From Bryobacteraceae bacterium (lineage in GTDB: Bacteria; Acidobacteriota; Terriglobia; Bryobacterales; Bryobacteraceae), in the NCBI GenBank assembly GCA_017883415.1, contig JADGNR010000004.1:1-43894 (forward strand): DNA of 43,894 nucleotides, given 5' to 3'. The stretch's first letter is position 1, and each line of letters starts with the position of its first letter. Below the pieces are notes generated by a model. The model was given only the letters and a program-made list of their open reading frames with translations. It did not search any database and was not told the origin of the DNA. The position numbers and the translations under genes were made by a program. Of this stretch, positions 32,435-39,852 are shown piece after piece.

Positions 32435-33019
32435 TCATCGTTTTCGGTGGAGGATCTTTCGTTTAAGATCGGGCCCGAACTCGGAACCGACATTGCTGAG
32501 GAAATCGAACCCCAGTTGGAGAGAGCCCTCGGCGAATCCCAGGGCCACCGTGTTGAGCCGGCCCGGATACCACTGGTTCGAAAGATAAGCCGCCCCGTAC
32601 GCGCTCCCGAGGCGCCAAACGGACAGCGTCTCGGTTCCCCGGTCGGTCCGCGTGAGTAAGGTGCCGCGGACCGCATGTCCCACACGGCGCCAGAACCCGC
32701 CGGAGGCGGCACGGAAATAGCGGGGATCCTCGTGCAGGGTGGAATCCAAACCAAAGGCGAGGGCGCTATGGAGCCCGGAGCAAGCCAGGGTCGACGCGAA
32801 GCGTTTCCCATAGCCGGACCCGCCTTGTCCCCATTCCGTCGGGGTATCGGCTTCCTGGAGGATTCCGGCGTACGCCGCATCCCCGACCAGCGCCAGCGGA
32901 CCAACCGTCCGCTTGATGTGGAAGCTGAGTTTATCGTTCACTCCCAGCGGCGTAAACGGCTGCGCGAATCCCGTTATCGGAATCGCCAGGACTATGCCGA
33001 GGACGAGCATCGAACGCAT
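32435..33019 (-). CDS. Secreted hypothetical protein
   Basis: A 194-aa protein with a signal peptide (MRSMLVLGIVLAIPITGFAQ). The mature part has no membrane helix or recognised catalytic motif. Features include DAAYAGILQEADTPTEWGQGGSGY (shown in part as GYGKRFASTLACSGLHSALA), LHEDPRYFRAASGGFWRRV and YLSNQWYPGRLNTVALGF. Aromatic, Gly-rich stretches suggest an envelope or outer-membrane-associated protein. The start has AAGGAGAT upstream and lies 16 bases after the Thivi_2564-like gene; the sigma-54 activator follows after 52 bases. Confidence 0.75.
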   Translation of the reverse strand: MRSMLVLGIVLAIPITGFAQPFTPLGVNDKLSFHIKRTVGPLALVGDAAYAGILQEADTPTEWGQGGSGYGKRFASTLACSGLHSALAFGLDSTLHEDPRYFRAASGGFWRRVGHAVRGTLLTRTDRGTETLSVWRLGSAYGAAYLSNQWYPGRLNTVALGFAEGSLQLGFDFLSNVGSEFGPDLKRKILHRKR

Positions 33020-33035
33020 GAATCAATCTCCTTCA

Positions 33036-33221
33036 CTACAACTTATAACTGGTGATACGCCCCCACAGTCCGGCCGCCTGCAGGACCCAGACGACGACGG
33101 CAACCACAACCACCACATTGAGAATCGTCTTAATGGCGGAGGCCATGGGGATGTACGTATTGATCAGCCACAACAAGACGCCGACCACGATCAGCACAAG
33201 GACCACATTCACTAAGGGCAT
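33036..33221 (-). CDS. Thivi_2564-family small membrane protein
   Basis: A 61-aa protein with two transmembrane segments, VNVVLVLIVVGVLLWLINTY and IKTILNVVVVVAVVVWVLQ, joined by IPMASA. The sequence pattern (MPLVNVVLVLIVVGVLLWLI then KTILNVVVV) is that of the small Thivi_2564-type membrane proteins, whose function is unknown. It has a GGAGAGG Shine-Dalgarno and a sigma-54 box (33251-33266) 30 bases upstream, and heads an apparent operon with the secreted protein, the NtrC-type regulator and BrkB. Confidence 0.85.
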   Translation of the reverse strand: MPLVNVVLVLIVVGVLLWLINTYIPMASAIKTILNVVVVVAVVVWVLQAAGLWGRITSYKL

Positions 33222-33250
33222 CTCTTTTTCCTCTCCCGCCGCTCCCTGGC

Positions 33251-33266
33251 AGCAATTCTCCGCCCA
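33251..33266 (-). promoter_or_regulatory. Sigma-54 promoter of the regulator operon
   Basis: Minus strand reads TGGGCGGAGAATTGCT: TGG at -24 and TTGCT at -12 with the required 10 bases between GG and GC. It fits 9 of 12 consensus positions. Transcription would start near 33240, 19 bases before the start codon at 33221. Confidence 0.7.
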
Positions 33267-33300
33267 GTCGCCGGTGCACGCCTGGGCGGATATGACTTCG

Positions 33301-33453
33301 TTAACTCATCACCCTGCGTCCCTGGACCAGGCGGATTACCATTACCACCAGCGCGACCACCAGCAGGATGTGAATCAGCCCGGAGGCGGTGTAGGAAGTG
33401 GCCATTCCCAACGCCCACAGAACCAGCAGAATTACACAGATCGTCCAAAGCAT
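33301..33453 (-). CDS. lmo0937-family small membrane protein
   Basis: A 50-aa protein with two transmembrane segments (LWTICVILLVLWALGMATSY and LIHILLVVALVVMVIRLV) ending QGRRVMS. The pattern MLWTICVILLVLWALG with SGLIHILLVVALV and RLVQGRR is that of lmo0937-type membrane proteins, widespread and often stress-linked, of unknown function. Start ATG 33453 has AAGGAG upstream. A strong sigma-54 promoter lies at 33478-33495. Confidence 0.88.
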   Translation of the reverse strand: MLWTICVILLVLWALGMATSYTASGLIHILLVVALVVMVIRLVQGRRVMS

Positions 33454-33477
33454 CTTTTGCTCCTTCTCGATCGATGA

Positions 33478-33495
33478 TTGCAAGCGCGGGTCCAA
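33478..33495 (-). promoter_or_regulatory. Sigma-54 promoter of the lmo0937-like gene
   Basis: Minus strand reads TTGGACCCGCGCTTGCAA, with GG and GC separated by 10 bases and a perfect TTGCA at -12. It matches 9 of 12 consensus positions. The start site would fall about 15 bases before ATG 33453. Confidence 0.78.
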
Positions 33496-33569
33496 AGCGG
33501 CAAATGAGCTACAGGCGGTCTCGCGGCAACCGTAGCCCCGTCGGAGTAAGGGAGTTTTCTTGGCCCAAG

Positions 33570-33604
33570 GTGCAGAATCTGCACGCGACCCGGCAGGTGC
33601 TGCC
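33570..33604. promoter_or_regulatory. Likely activator-binding dyads upstream of the 33478 promoter
   Basis: A perfect inverted repeat GTGCAGA-A-TCTGCAC (33570-33584) is followed by a second dyad GGCAG-GTG-CTGCC (33592-33604). Their centres lie about 90-110 bp upstream of the -24/-12 promoter, the usual place for enhancer sites of NtrC-type activators. The rest of the 33454-33805 gap shows no gene. Confidence 0.65.
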
Positions 33605-33805
33605 GTGTCCATGCCAGGTGCAGGGAGTTGGACATGCGCACAGAGGCGCGACCAGAGAGCCGTGCGGGAATGAGGGCGACCGCCGCGGAGGCGGCAGTCG
33701 CGTATGGTAAGAGATCGGGCAGGACCGGGGCTCGCCGCCCGCGAACCCAGGCGGCAGACCCTGGCGGTGTGGAACGAGGCGGGTTAATCGGAGGACGCGG
33801 GCCGG

Positions 33806-34876
33806 CTACAGTTCCACCGAGATGGCCAGTCTGACGTCCGGATACCTGCGGTTGTACAGGTAGTAGCCGTCGTCATAGTCGATGTAAACATCGTCGGTGT
33901 CGTACCAGTTCTCGGCCCAGTATTCCGGCCAGGGATCCAGGAGCAGGAACGAATAGCCGCCGTATGAGAAGCGCGGATACCCCATGTAGATCGTGGGCTG
34001 GCTGCGCATTCGGAACCCGTGGTCACTCCCGAAAGAGAGTACGAAGGTGTTCTGAGGAATGTAGTAACCGCCATAGCCGCCACGCTGCGCCCAGGTGCGG
34101 TGATCGCTGGCCCAGTGTTGCGCACGGCCCTGCTGCCAGGTGCTGTGCCCCTGCCAGCCGCCGCCCTGCTGTAGCCAGCCGCGCTGCTGTTGCCACGAGA
34201 CGGCCTGCGCCTGGGTGCGTTGCGGCTGTTGTTGTTGCCGGGCCTGCTGCGGCCGCTGGGCCTGCTGCTGTTGTTGTTGCCGGGCCTGCTGGGGCCATTG
34301 TGCCTGTTGCTGTTGCTGCCGCTGCGGCTGCTGGGCCTGTTGCGGTTGCTGGGCGCGTTGCGCCGGCTGCTGCGCCTGTTGCTGCTGCGGTTGCTGGGCG
34401 CGTTGCGCCGGCTGCTGCGCCTGTTGCTGCTGCGGTTGCTGGGCGCGTTGCGCCGGCTGCTGCCGCTGAGCCTTCTGGGCCTGCTGCGGTTGGGGTTGCT
34501 GGGCGCGTTGCGCCGGTTGCTGCCGCTGCGGCTGCTGGGCCTGTTGCTGTTGGGGTTGCTGGGCGCGTTGCGCCGGCTGCTGCCGCTGCGGCTGCTGGGC
34601 CTGTTGCTGTTGCGGTTGCTGGGCGCGTTGCGCCGGCTGCTGCCGCTGCGGCTGCTGGGCCTGTTGCTGTTGCGGTTGCTGGGCGCGTTGCGCCGGCTGC
34701 TGCGCCCGTTGCTGCTGCGGCTGCGCCTGGGGGTGCTGCGGCTGTGCAGGTGCGGCCTGCTGCTTGTCAGGCTTGCCTTGTTTTTCCTTCTGCTGGTCGC
34801 GCTGGCCGTAGACAGGGCCAATCGTCCCGAAAAGGAGAATCAGGGCAGCGATACGAATAGCTCGAACGAATTGCAT
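33806..34876 (-). CDS. Secreted Gln/Pro/Ala-rich repeat protein
   Basis: A 356-aa protein with a signal peptide (FVRAIRIAALILLFGTIGPVYG). About residues 25-230 are low-complexity, built of AQQPQQQQAQQPQRQQPAQR-type units. At DNA level the core GGGCGCGTTGCGCCGG recurs at 34351, 34396, 34441, 34501, 34561, 34621 and 34681, giving 45-bp then 60-bp periods. The C-terminal 120 residues are ordered and aromatic (SYGGYSFLLLDPWPEYWAE, DDVYIDYDDGYYLYNRRYPD). Acidobacterial proteins with such a C-terminal part are usually uncharacterised envelope proteins. ATG 34876 has a strong GGAGGTGA. Only a weak sigma-54-like box (34911-34926) lies upstream. Confidence 0.8.
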   Translation of the reverse strand: MQFVRAIRIAALILLFGTIGPVYGQRDQQKEKQGKPDKQQAAPAQPQHPQAQPQQQRAQQPAQRAQQPQQQQAQQPQRQQPAQRAQQPQQQQAQQPQRQQPAQRAQQPQQQQAQQPQRQQPAQRAQQPQPQQAQKAQRQQPAQRAQQPQQQQAQQPAQRAQQPQQQQAQQPAQRAQQPQQAQQPQRQQQQQAQWPQQARQQQQQQAQRPQQARQQQQPQRTQAQAVSWQQQRGWLQQGGGWQGHSTWQQGRAQHWASDHRTWAQRGGYGGYYIPQNTFVLSFGSDHGFRMRSQPTIYMGYPRFSYGGYSFLLLDPWPEYWAENWYDTDDVYIDYDDGYYLYNRRYPDVRLAISVEL

Positions 34877-34932
34877 TATATTCACCTCCGTGAAGGTCGC
34901 TATGGTGTATGGCACGCGGGCGACCAGTCCGC

Positions 34933-35328
34933 CTAGTTCGTCACCAAACCCACGGGCTCTGCTGCTTCCGCCTCGGCCCTGGTCTTGTGCACCGTTCCCG
35001 CCGGGTGGTTGGGCGGAGAGTAGATCGTATACAGCTTCAACGGCGCGGTCTTCGAGGTATTGATCACGTTATGGTACGTGCCCGCCGGAACCACGACCGC
35101 TTCTCCCTCTCGGGCCTGGCGCTCTTGCTTCTCGTCGAAGACGAATTTCGCCTCCCCCTGTTCAATGCGGAAGAACTGGTCCACATTGGGGTGCACCTCG
35201 TTTCCGATTTCCTCCCCCGGTTTCAGGCACATGACCACCAGCTGGGAGTGTTTTCCGGTGAATAACACCCGGCGAAAGTACGTGTTCTCCAGAGTCTGTT
35301 GTTCGATGGGTCCAACGTATTCAGTCAT
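34933..35328 (-). CDS. Cupin-domain protein
   Basis: A 131-aa single cupin. Motif 1 is GNEVHPNVDQFFRIEQGEAKF and motif 2 is VPAGTYHNVINTS, giving three possible metal ligands (two His and a Gln/Asp region); the usual second His of motif 1 is replaced by Asp or Gln. Such small cupins are often mannose-6-phosphate-isomerase-like proteins without known substrate. ATG 35328 has AGGAGG. It lies 13 bases downstream of the general-stress gene and is surely cotranscribed with it under the sigma-54 promoter at 36022-36037. Confidence 0.85.
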   Translation of the reverse strand: MTEYVGPIEQQTLENTYFRRVLFTGKHSQLVVMCLKPGEEIGNEVHPNVDQFFRIEQGEAKFVFDEKQERQAREGEAVVVPAGTYHNVINTSKTAPLKLYTIYSPPNHPAGTVHKTRAEAEAAEPVGLVTN

Positions 35329-35341
35329 TGTCCGCGTCCTC

Positions 35342-35980
35342 CTATTTTTCGATCTCGTGCACCACGTATTCCGGCTTCTCCGGGGCAGGCGCTTCGACAC
35401 GAGTCGCGACCATCACCGGCGCCCTCTCCGTCGGCTTATCCGACGTCCCGTAATCGGCCGCAGCCTCCGTGGCGGAGGAGATATCTTGCGCTCCCGTGTT
35501 TTTCAGGGTCTTCTTCGCGCGCTCACACCACTCCGGACTGTCGCAGTGAACGGATAGGAGACTGCCGCCCCGTCTGATTCTGCCCGCATACCGCCGGGCG
35601 ACATATTCTGTCAGACGAAGGCCAGCCAGGAACCCCACGATCCAACCCAGCGCCCCTCCGGCTCCCGCGCCGGCCAACGCAGCCAGCACCGGTCCGGCCG
35701 TTACCAGCGGCCCCAAGAAGGCGAGGGGCAAGGTCAAGGTCTGAACGGAAACGAGCCAAGCCAATGCCGCGCCAACCACCGCGCCCGGTATCGCTCCCGT
35801 CGCCGCGCCCTCCAAAGCCTTCGTGCGCTTGGTGTGCGCGAAATCCTTTGAGCCTTGATTGTCGGACGCCAGGACCGAGATGTCCGTCGCCCGATACCCC
35901 GTTTTATGCAGGACGTCGATGGCGTCCGAAACGGTTGTGCGATCCGGATAGATTCCCATCACCGATGTATTCCTTGCCAT
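35342..35980 (-). CDS. General-stress-type protein with glycine-zipper membrane region
   Basis: A 212-aa protein. The N-terminal part (VMGIYPDRTTVSDAIDVLHK, GYRATDISVLASD) and the DFAHTKRTKALEGAATGA signature are those of YflT/GsiB-like general stress proteins common in soil bacteria. Two Gly/Ala-rich hydrophobic stretches follow (AIPGAVVGAALAWLVSV, LAALAGAGAGGALGWIVGFL), then a ferredoxin-like repeat (SLLSVHCDSPEWCERAKKTL). It has AAGGAG before ATG 35980 and a sigma-54 box 42 bases upstream. It heads an operon with the cupin gene. Confidence 0.82.
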   Translation of the reverse strand: MARNTSVMGIYPDRTTVSDAIDVLHKTGYRATDISVLASDNQGSKDFAHTKRTKALEGAATGAIPGAVVGAALAWLVSVQTLTLPLAFLGPLVTAGPVLAALAGAGAGGALGWIVGFLAGLRLTEYVARRYAGRIRRGGSLLSVHCDSPEWCERAKKTLKNTGAQDISSATEAAADYGTSDKPTERAPVMVATRVEAPAPEKPEYVVHEIEK

Positions 35981-36021
35981 TTCGTGTTTCTCCTTAATGT
36001 GCGTGTCTGGTTCTGTGCCTG

Positions 36022-36037
36022 TGCACGAACCGGGCCA
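36022..36037 (-). promoter_or_regulatory. Sigma-54 promoter of the general-stress/cupin operon
   Basis: Minus strand reads TGGCCCGGTTCGTGCA, matching 10 of 12 consensus positions with correct GG-N10-GC spacing. The expected start site leaves a leader of about 33 bases. Confidence 0.78.
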
Positions 36038-36089
36038 CGCGCCTTAGACCGCCGCATTGCGGAGATACGGGACAAAATGGCGCGCGCAG

Positions 36090-36103
36090 GTGCAGAAGCT
36101 GCC
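36090..36103. promoter_or_regulatory. Likely activator-binding dyad upstream of the 36022 promoter
   Basis: GTGCAGAAGCTGCC resembles GTGCAGAATCTGCAC at 33570. It is centred about 66 bp upstream of the sigma-54 box. An inverted repeat AAATG-CA-CATTT (36109-36120) lies next to it. Confidence 0.5.
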
Positions 36104-36244
36104 TTGAGAAATGCACATTTGGCTGCGGGAAAGGGTAGCATCCGGCGGCTCGCGGCAGCCTCGCCCGATACGCTTCTCGCATGCAAACGGCGGCAAACGT
36201 GCCCCAGGTAAGTTGCTCCCGGAAGACCGGAAGGAATAAAAGAG

Positions 36245-36472
36245 ATGAAAGCACCCCAAACGCGAATCGCGGATTTCTGGTGCCGATCGATGCACACCGC
36301 GCCCATGTGGCCTTCTCATGGACAGTACCAGTGCCGGAAGTGCGGGCGGCGGTACCCGGTCTGCTGGGAACAACCTCTACCTGCCACGCCGCGGGGGATG
36401 ACATGGTCCCACGAAATACGCGCGCAGAGCGCGTTGGCGATGGCCACCGAATCGCGGATCCCATGTTCGTAA
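36245..36472 (+). CDS. Small Cys-rich zinc-ribbon-like protein
   Basis: A 75-aa protein with AAGGA upstream of ATG 36245. The centre reads HGQYQCRKCGRRYPVCWE, a CxxC knuckle in a context seen in short acidobacterial proteins, with one further Cys in the motif. A second full knuckle is missing, so metal binding is uncertain. A short open frame at 36463-36555 overlaps its end and could encode a 30-residue membrane peptide (MFVTTTLAVLVLVVFVLSIV), but nothing else supports it. Function unknown. Confidence 0.45.
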   Translation: MKAPQTRIADFWCRSMHTAPMWPSHGQYQCRKCGRRYPVCWEQPLPATPRGMTWSHEIRAQSALAMATESRIPCS

Positions 36473-36723
36473 CCACAACCCTGGCTGTTCTGGTACTGGT
36501 GGTCTTCGTTCTGTCGATTGTTCCCGGTCCGGGCCGTGCCGCTCGCACACGCTGACCGGGAACGGGTGGGGGCCTCGAGTTGAAATCCCGATTGCGGCCG
36601 CCAGCGCCTCATCGCCACCCTGTGGCCCCCTCTCGCCATGCCGCCGCACGCCAAGTCCTCAGGGTGGACACACCGGCGGCGGCGCGGTGGGCCCCGTGGG
36701 GGAGACGCCGCCGCCTTTCTGCT

Positions 36724-36736
36724 TGCAGATCCTGCA
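36724..36736. promoter_or_regulatory. Likely activator-binding dyad upstream of the 36811 promoter
   Basis: TGCAGATCCTGCA differs at two positions from TGCAGAATCTGCA inside the 33570 dyad. Its centre is about 88 bp upstream of the moderate sigma-54 box before the sortase-substrate gene. The remainder of 36473-36863 shows no convincing gene. Confidence 0.5.
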
Positions 36737-36810
36737 TATTGGGTCGGCAACAATTGCATAAATTGGCTGGGATCCACTCATAAATGCCGGATTTGAGAGG
36801 CCTTCCGCTT

Positions 36811-36826
36811 TGGCGTCCAATCTGCC
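36811..36826 (+). promoter_or_regulatory. Possible sigma-54 promoter of the sortase operon
   Basis: TGGCGTCCAATCTGCC has the correct GG-N10-GC spacing but fits only 7 of 12 positions (-12 is CTGCC). The start codon at 36864 and its AAGGAG are well placed downstream. Confidence 0.5.
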
Positions 36827-36863
36827 TATAGACAGCCGAAATCGAAAAGGAGATGGAAGACAT

Positions 36864-37637
36864 ATGAACTATTTTCGGAGCATTGCGTGGGCAGCTTTCG
36901 CCGGATGCATCGGCGTTGCGCTGCTTCCCAGCCTCCAGGCGGATACCTGGAACAAGAAAACGATACTGACCGTCACGGAACCCCTTCAAGTCCCGTCCTG
37001 CTGCACCCCCGACCACACCGTGATTCTGCAACCCGGCGAGTATGTAATGGTGCTGGTCGACTCCCTCTCGGACCGGCACATCGTCCGGATCTTCGACAAG
37101 GATCAGCAGCACGTCATCACGACGATCCTGGCGATCCCGAACTATCGCCTGGAGCCGACCGGGAAGACCGTATTCCAGTTCTGGGAAGTTCCCGCGGGGC
37201 AGCCCAGAGCGCTTCGGGCGTGGTTCTACCCGGGCGATAACTTCGGCCAGGAGTTCGCATACCACAAAGGCACGGCCGTGCAGATTGCCGCCTACGTGAA
37301 GACTGCCGTTCCGGCCATCGTCATCGACACCACCTCGGAAGAGGATTTGAGAACGGTGCCGGTCGTGGCGGTAGACGAAACCGGCAAGACCACCGAGTTG
37401 GCAGCCCTGCCTACGAGGGCTCCCGATGCAGTTCTACCCCCGGTACAACAGGCTGAGCCGTTAGCGCCGCAGATGGCGGAGCGAGCCGTAGAAGAAACAC
37501 CCGCACCCGCACCCGCACCCGCACCGGAAATGCCCCATACCGCCAGCGCCATGCCGCTGCTTGGCCTGGTGGGACTCGTGTCCCTGGCCCTGTTTGCCGC
37601 CCTTGGATTTCGCTCCAAGCGCACTTTGAAGGCCTAG
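36864..37637 (+). CDS. Secreted protein with C-terminal sortase-type sorting signal
   Basis: A 257-aa protein. It has a signal peptide (YFRSIAWAAFAGCIGVALLP, cleavage near LQA-D), a beta-rich middle domain (LQVPSCCTPDHTVILQPGEY, VFQFWEVPAGQPRALRAWFY), a Pro/Ala-rich linker with PAPAPAPAPE, and a tripartite C-terminus: MPHTAS at residues 223-228, a hydrophobic helix (LLGLVGLVSLALFAALGF) and the basic tail RSKRTLKA. This is the plan of a sortase substrate; MPHTA is close to LPxTA, the class D motif. A sortase gene lies two genes downstream in the same operon. The mature domain is unrecognised. AAGGAG precedes the ATG. Confidence 0.82.
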   Translation: MNYFRSIAWAAFAGCIGVALLPSLQADTWNKKTILTVTEPLQVPSCCTPDHTVILQPGEYVMVLVDSLSDRHIVRIFDKDQQHVITTILAIPNYRLEPTGKTVFQFWEVPAGQPRALRAWFYPGDNFGQEFAYHKGTAVQIAAYVKTAVPAIVIDTTSEEDLRTVPVVAVDETGKTTELAALPTRAPDAVLPPVQQAEPLAPQMAERAVEETPAPAPAPAPEMPHTASAMPLLGLVGLVSLALFAALGFRSKRTLKA

Positions 37638-37698
37638 GGTCTAGCGTCGTCAATAGGCCGTGGTCCTGCAGACGGGCCACGGCGCGGGGGGAGTTACG

Positions 37699-38667
37699 GT
37701 GCTCAGAGAAATCTTGATCTTCGGGCTGGCGATCGCGGCGCCCACGCTCCCGGCACAGGCCCCCGCGGGGGACGCGCCCGGACCGCCCTTCAAGCTCAGC
37801 GCCACGGCCGAACTGGTGCTTCTGGATGTAAGCGTCAGAAACGCAGCGGGCGAGCACATCTGGCATCTGAGCAAAGACAACTTCCGGGTGTTTGAAGACG
37901 GGAAGCTGCAAAGCATATCCCATTTTGCGAGCGACGATGTCCCGGTCACGGTGGGCTTGGTCATCGATACCAGCGGCAGCATGCGCCCGAAGTACCAGGA
38001 GGTAGTCGGGGCCGCGCTGGCGTTCATTCACGCGAGCAACCGGCACGATGAGGTGTTCGTGGTGAGTTTTGGCGACCGCGTAAGCAGCGGCCTTCACGCC
38101 GATGTTCCGTTGACCTCCGACATGAACCAACTAAGGGCCGCCCTGTCGTTGGGCGTGCCCGCGGGCCGCACGGCGCTCTACGACGCGATCCTGTTCTCCC
38201 TGCAGCATCTGGAGAAGGGCAAGTGCGAGAAGAAGGTCCTGATGCTGGTGAGCGACGGAGGAGACAACAGCAGCGTCCATGGGTCCGAAGAGGCCATGCG
38301 GATGGTCCGGGAGTCGCGCGCGACCATCTATACGATCGGGATTTTCGACGAGGCGGATGCCGATCGTAACCCGGAGCTGCTGCGACGCCTCGCCCAGGTA
38401 AGCGGCGGGGAGGCCTTCTTCCCCGAACAACTTTCCGAAGTCACCAACATCTGCCGGCAGATTGCCCTCGACATTCGCACGCGATACACCCTCGGCTACG
38501 TCCCCGTTCGCTCGGGCGAAGAGGGTTCGCTGCGCAAGATCAAAGTGACCGCGGCGACGTCCGCCGGGCACAAGTTGGTGGTATCCACGCGCCGGAGCTA
38601 TGTCCTGCCACCCAAACACCCGTTGGCCGATGGTACGGGCGAGCCGGCACGGAAGCAGGGCCTATGA
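37699..38667 (+). CDS. VWFA-domain protein (acidobacterial VWFA-related type)
   Basis: A 322-aa secreted protein. It has a signal peptide (ILIFGLAIAAPTLPAQAPA), a short beta domain (VLLDVSVRNAAGEHIWHLSK, FRVFEDGKLQSISHF) typical of acidobacterial VWFA-related proteins, and a von Willebrand A domain with a complete MIDAS DTSGSM at about residue 90, plus the later TALYDAI and SDGGDN motifs. It probably binds protein ligands with Mg2+. I choose GTG 37699, with GGGGGGAG seven bases upstream and the signal peptide directly after; a GTG at 37660 would add an unlikely leader. Its stop overlaps the sortase start. Confidence 0.88.
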   Translation: MLREILIFGLAIAAPTLPAQAPAGDAPGPPFKLSATAELVLLDVSVRNAAGEHIWHLSKDNFRVFEDGKLQSISHFASDDVPVTVGLVIDTSGSMRPKYQEVVGAALAFIHASNRHDEVFVVSFGDRVSSGLHADVPLTSDMNQLRAALSLGVPAGRTALYDAILFSLQHLEKGKCEKKVLMLVSDGGDNSSVHGSEEAMRMVRESRATIYTIGIFDEADADRNPELLRRLAQVSGGEAFFPEQLSEVTNICRQIALDIRTRYTLGYVPVRSGEEGSLRKIKVTAATSAGHKLVVSTRRSYVLPPKHPLADGTGEPARKQGL

Positions 38668-39350
38668 GACTTCGGATCCTCATCCCCGCGGCATCCCTCC
38701 GGAACGTGGTCCGATACTTCTTCCTGGCTCTGGCGATCATATGCCTCGGGTTCTACGGCTATGCGTATCTCGCGCGGGTCCTGTACCAGACTTATGAAAG
38801 CCGGGAATTCGACCGGATGCCGGAGCGCGGTTCCGTTGCCTTGGCCGCCTCCAGCGGCGAAGCCGCTCCGATCGGCCGCGCCGGGCGGTCGTGGCGGAAG
38901 TCCGTGCCGGTGTCCAGGCGGCCGGCGCCCTCGGCGCTCATTGGACGGCTCTCGGTTCCGAGATTACATTTATCCGCTATGGTTCGGGAAGGCATCGACC
39001 GGAATACGTTACAACTCGCCGTAGGCCACATTCCGGCGACGGCGCTGCCCGGGCAGGCCGGAAACGTCGGCCTGGCGGGCCACCGCGATACGTTCTTTCG
39101 CGGGCTGAAGGATATGAGGACCAGCGACCAGATTCAATTCTCCACGCTGCGCGGCGATTTCCACTACGTAGTCGAATCGATCGTCGTGGTCGAGCCGGAC
39201 TATCTGGGAGCCCTGGCCCCTTCCTCGGAAAACCTGCTCACGCTGGTGACCTGCTATCCCTTTTCCTACATCGGAAACGCGCCCAAGCGGTTCATCGTAA
39301 GGGCCCGGCAGGTGTCGCCGCCGTGGGCTCCGTCATGGAGTGTGCAATGA
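38664..39350 (+). CDS. Sortase, class D-like
   Basis: A 228-aa membrane-anchored transpeptidase. The N-terminal anchor is VRYFFLALAIICLGFYGYAY. The catalytic domain begins at LIGRLSVPRLHLSAMV. The triad is complete: H140 (GLAGHRDTFF), C197 (LVTCYPF) and R209 (PKRFIVRAR). Sequence and motif spacing resemble class D sortases. It would cleave the sorting signal, most likely MPHTAS of the protein encoded at 36864, and join it to an amine acceptor. The start overlaps the VWA stop (ATGA) and its stop overlaps the receiver gene start, so the operon is tightly coupled. Confidence 0.9.
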   Translation: MRLRILIPAASLRNVVRYFFLALAIICLGFYGYAYLARVLYQTYESREFDRMPERGSVALAASSGEAAPIGRAGRSWRKSVPVSRRPAPSALIGRLSVPRLHLSAMVREGIDRNTLQLAVGHIPATALPGQAGNVGLAGHRDTFFRGLKDMRTSDQIQFSTLRGDFHYVVESIVVVEPDYLGALAPSSENLLTLVTCYPFSYIGNAPKRFIVRARQVSPPWAPSWSVQ

Positions 39351-39817
39351 TGAAAAGCGGACCGGCGATGGGAGTGCGTTTGAAACATGCTTCTATGAGG
39401 CCCGCGGCCCGCATCCTGGTCATTGAAAACAACGACTCGGACGTGTTCCTGCTCGATCGGGCGCTGAAGAAGCAGGAGTTCAGATTTGAACTGGTCCACC
39501 TGCTGGACGGAGGCGAAGCCCTGGCATTCATTCGCCGGCAGGGAGCGTATGTGGATGCGGCCATTCCCAACCTGATCCTGGTGGACTTGAATCTGTCCAA
39601 ATACACCGGCGAAGACATCTTGCACGAGATCCGCAGCGCCGCACACCTGGGCGGCGTTCCCGTGTGCGTGTGGAGTTCTTCGCGGTCGCGGCGGGACGAG
39701 GCGCTGCTCAAGGACCTGGGAGTCTCTCAATTCATCACCAAGCCTTCCGGTCTGGATCAGTTCATGGAGATCGGCAAAATCATCAAGGACCTGCTGGCAG
39801 GTCCCAGAGCCGGCTGA
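39347..39817 (+). CDS. Response regulator receiver protein (Rcp1-like)
   Basis: A 156-aa single receiver domain. Motifs: VIENNDSDVFLLDRAL (one acidic residue of the usual pair is replaced by Asn), the acceptor Asp in LILVDLNLSKYTGEDIL, Ser in VWSSSRS and Lys in FITKPSGL. The layout with an extended alpha-4 region is that of Rcp1-type regulators, which pair with phytochrome-like or hybrid kinases. ATG 39347 overlaps the sortase stop and has GGAG upstream; ATG 39395 is a possible internal start. The large hybrid kinase gene follows after 35 bases and is the likely partner. Confidence 0.85.
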   Translation: MMKSGPAMGVRLKHASMRPAARILVIENNDSDVFLLDRALKKQEFRFELVHLLDGGEALAFIRRQGAYVDAAIPNLILVDLNLSKYTGEDILHEIRSAAHLGGVPVCVWSSSRSRRDEALLKDLGVSQFITKPSGLDQFMEIGKIIKDLLAGPRAG

Positions 39818-39852
39818 CGGTCGTGCGGTTCCGGCGAGAAAGGTAATGGCGC

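Noticed and set aside
34911-34926. A fifth sigma-54 promoter before the Gln-rich protein gene
   Set aside because: TGGTCGCCCGCGTGCC has the spacing but fits only about 6 of 12 positions, and GG-N10-GC is common by chance in GC-rich DNA. No dyad lies upstream.
36463-36555. A 30-residue single-helix membrane peptide
   Set aside because: It has a plausible hydrophobic helix but no Shine-Dalgarno, and overlaps the end of another weak gene; mentioned only in that entry.
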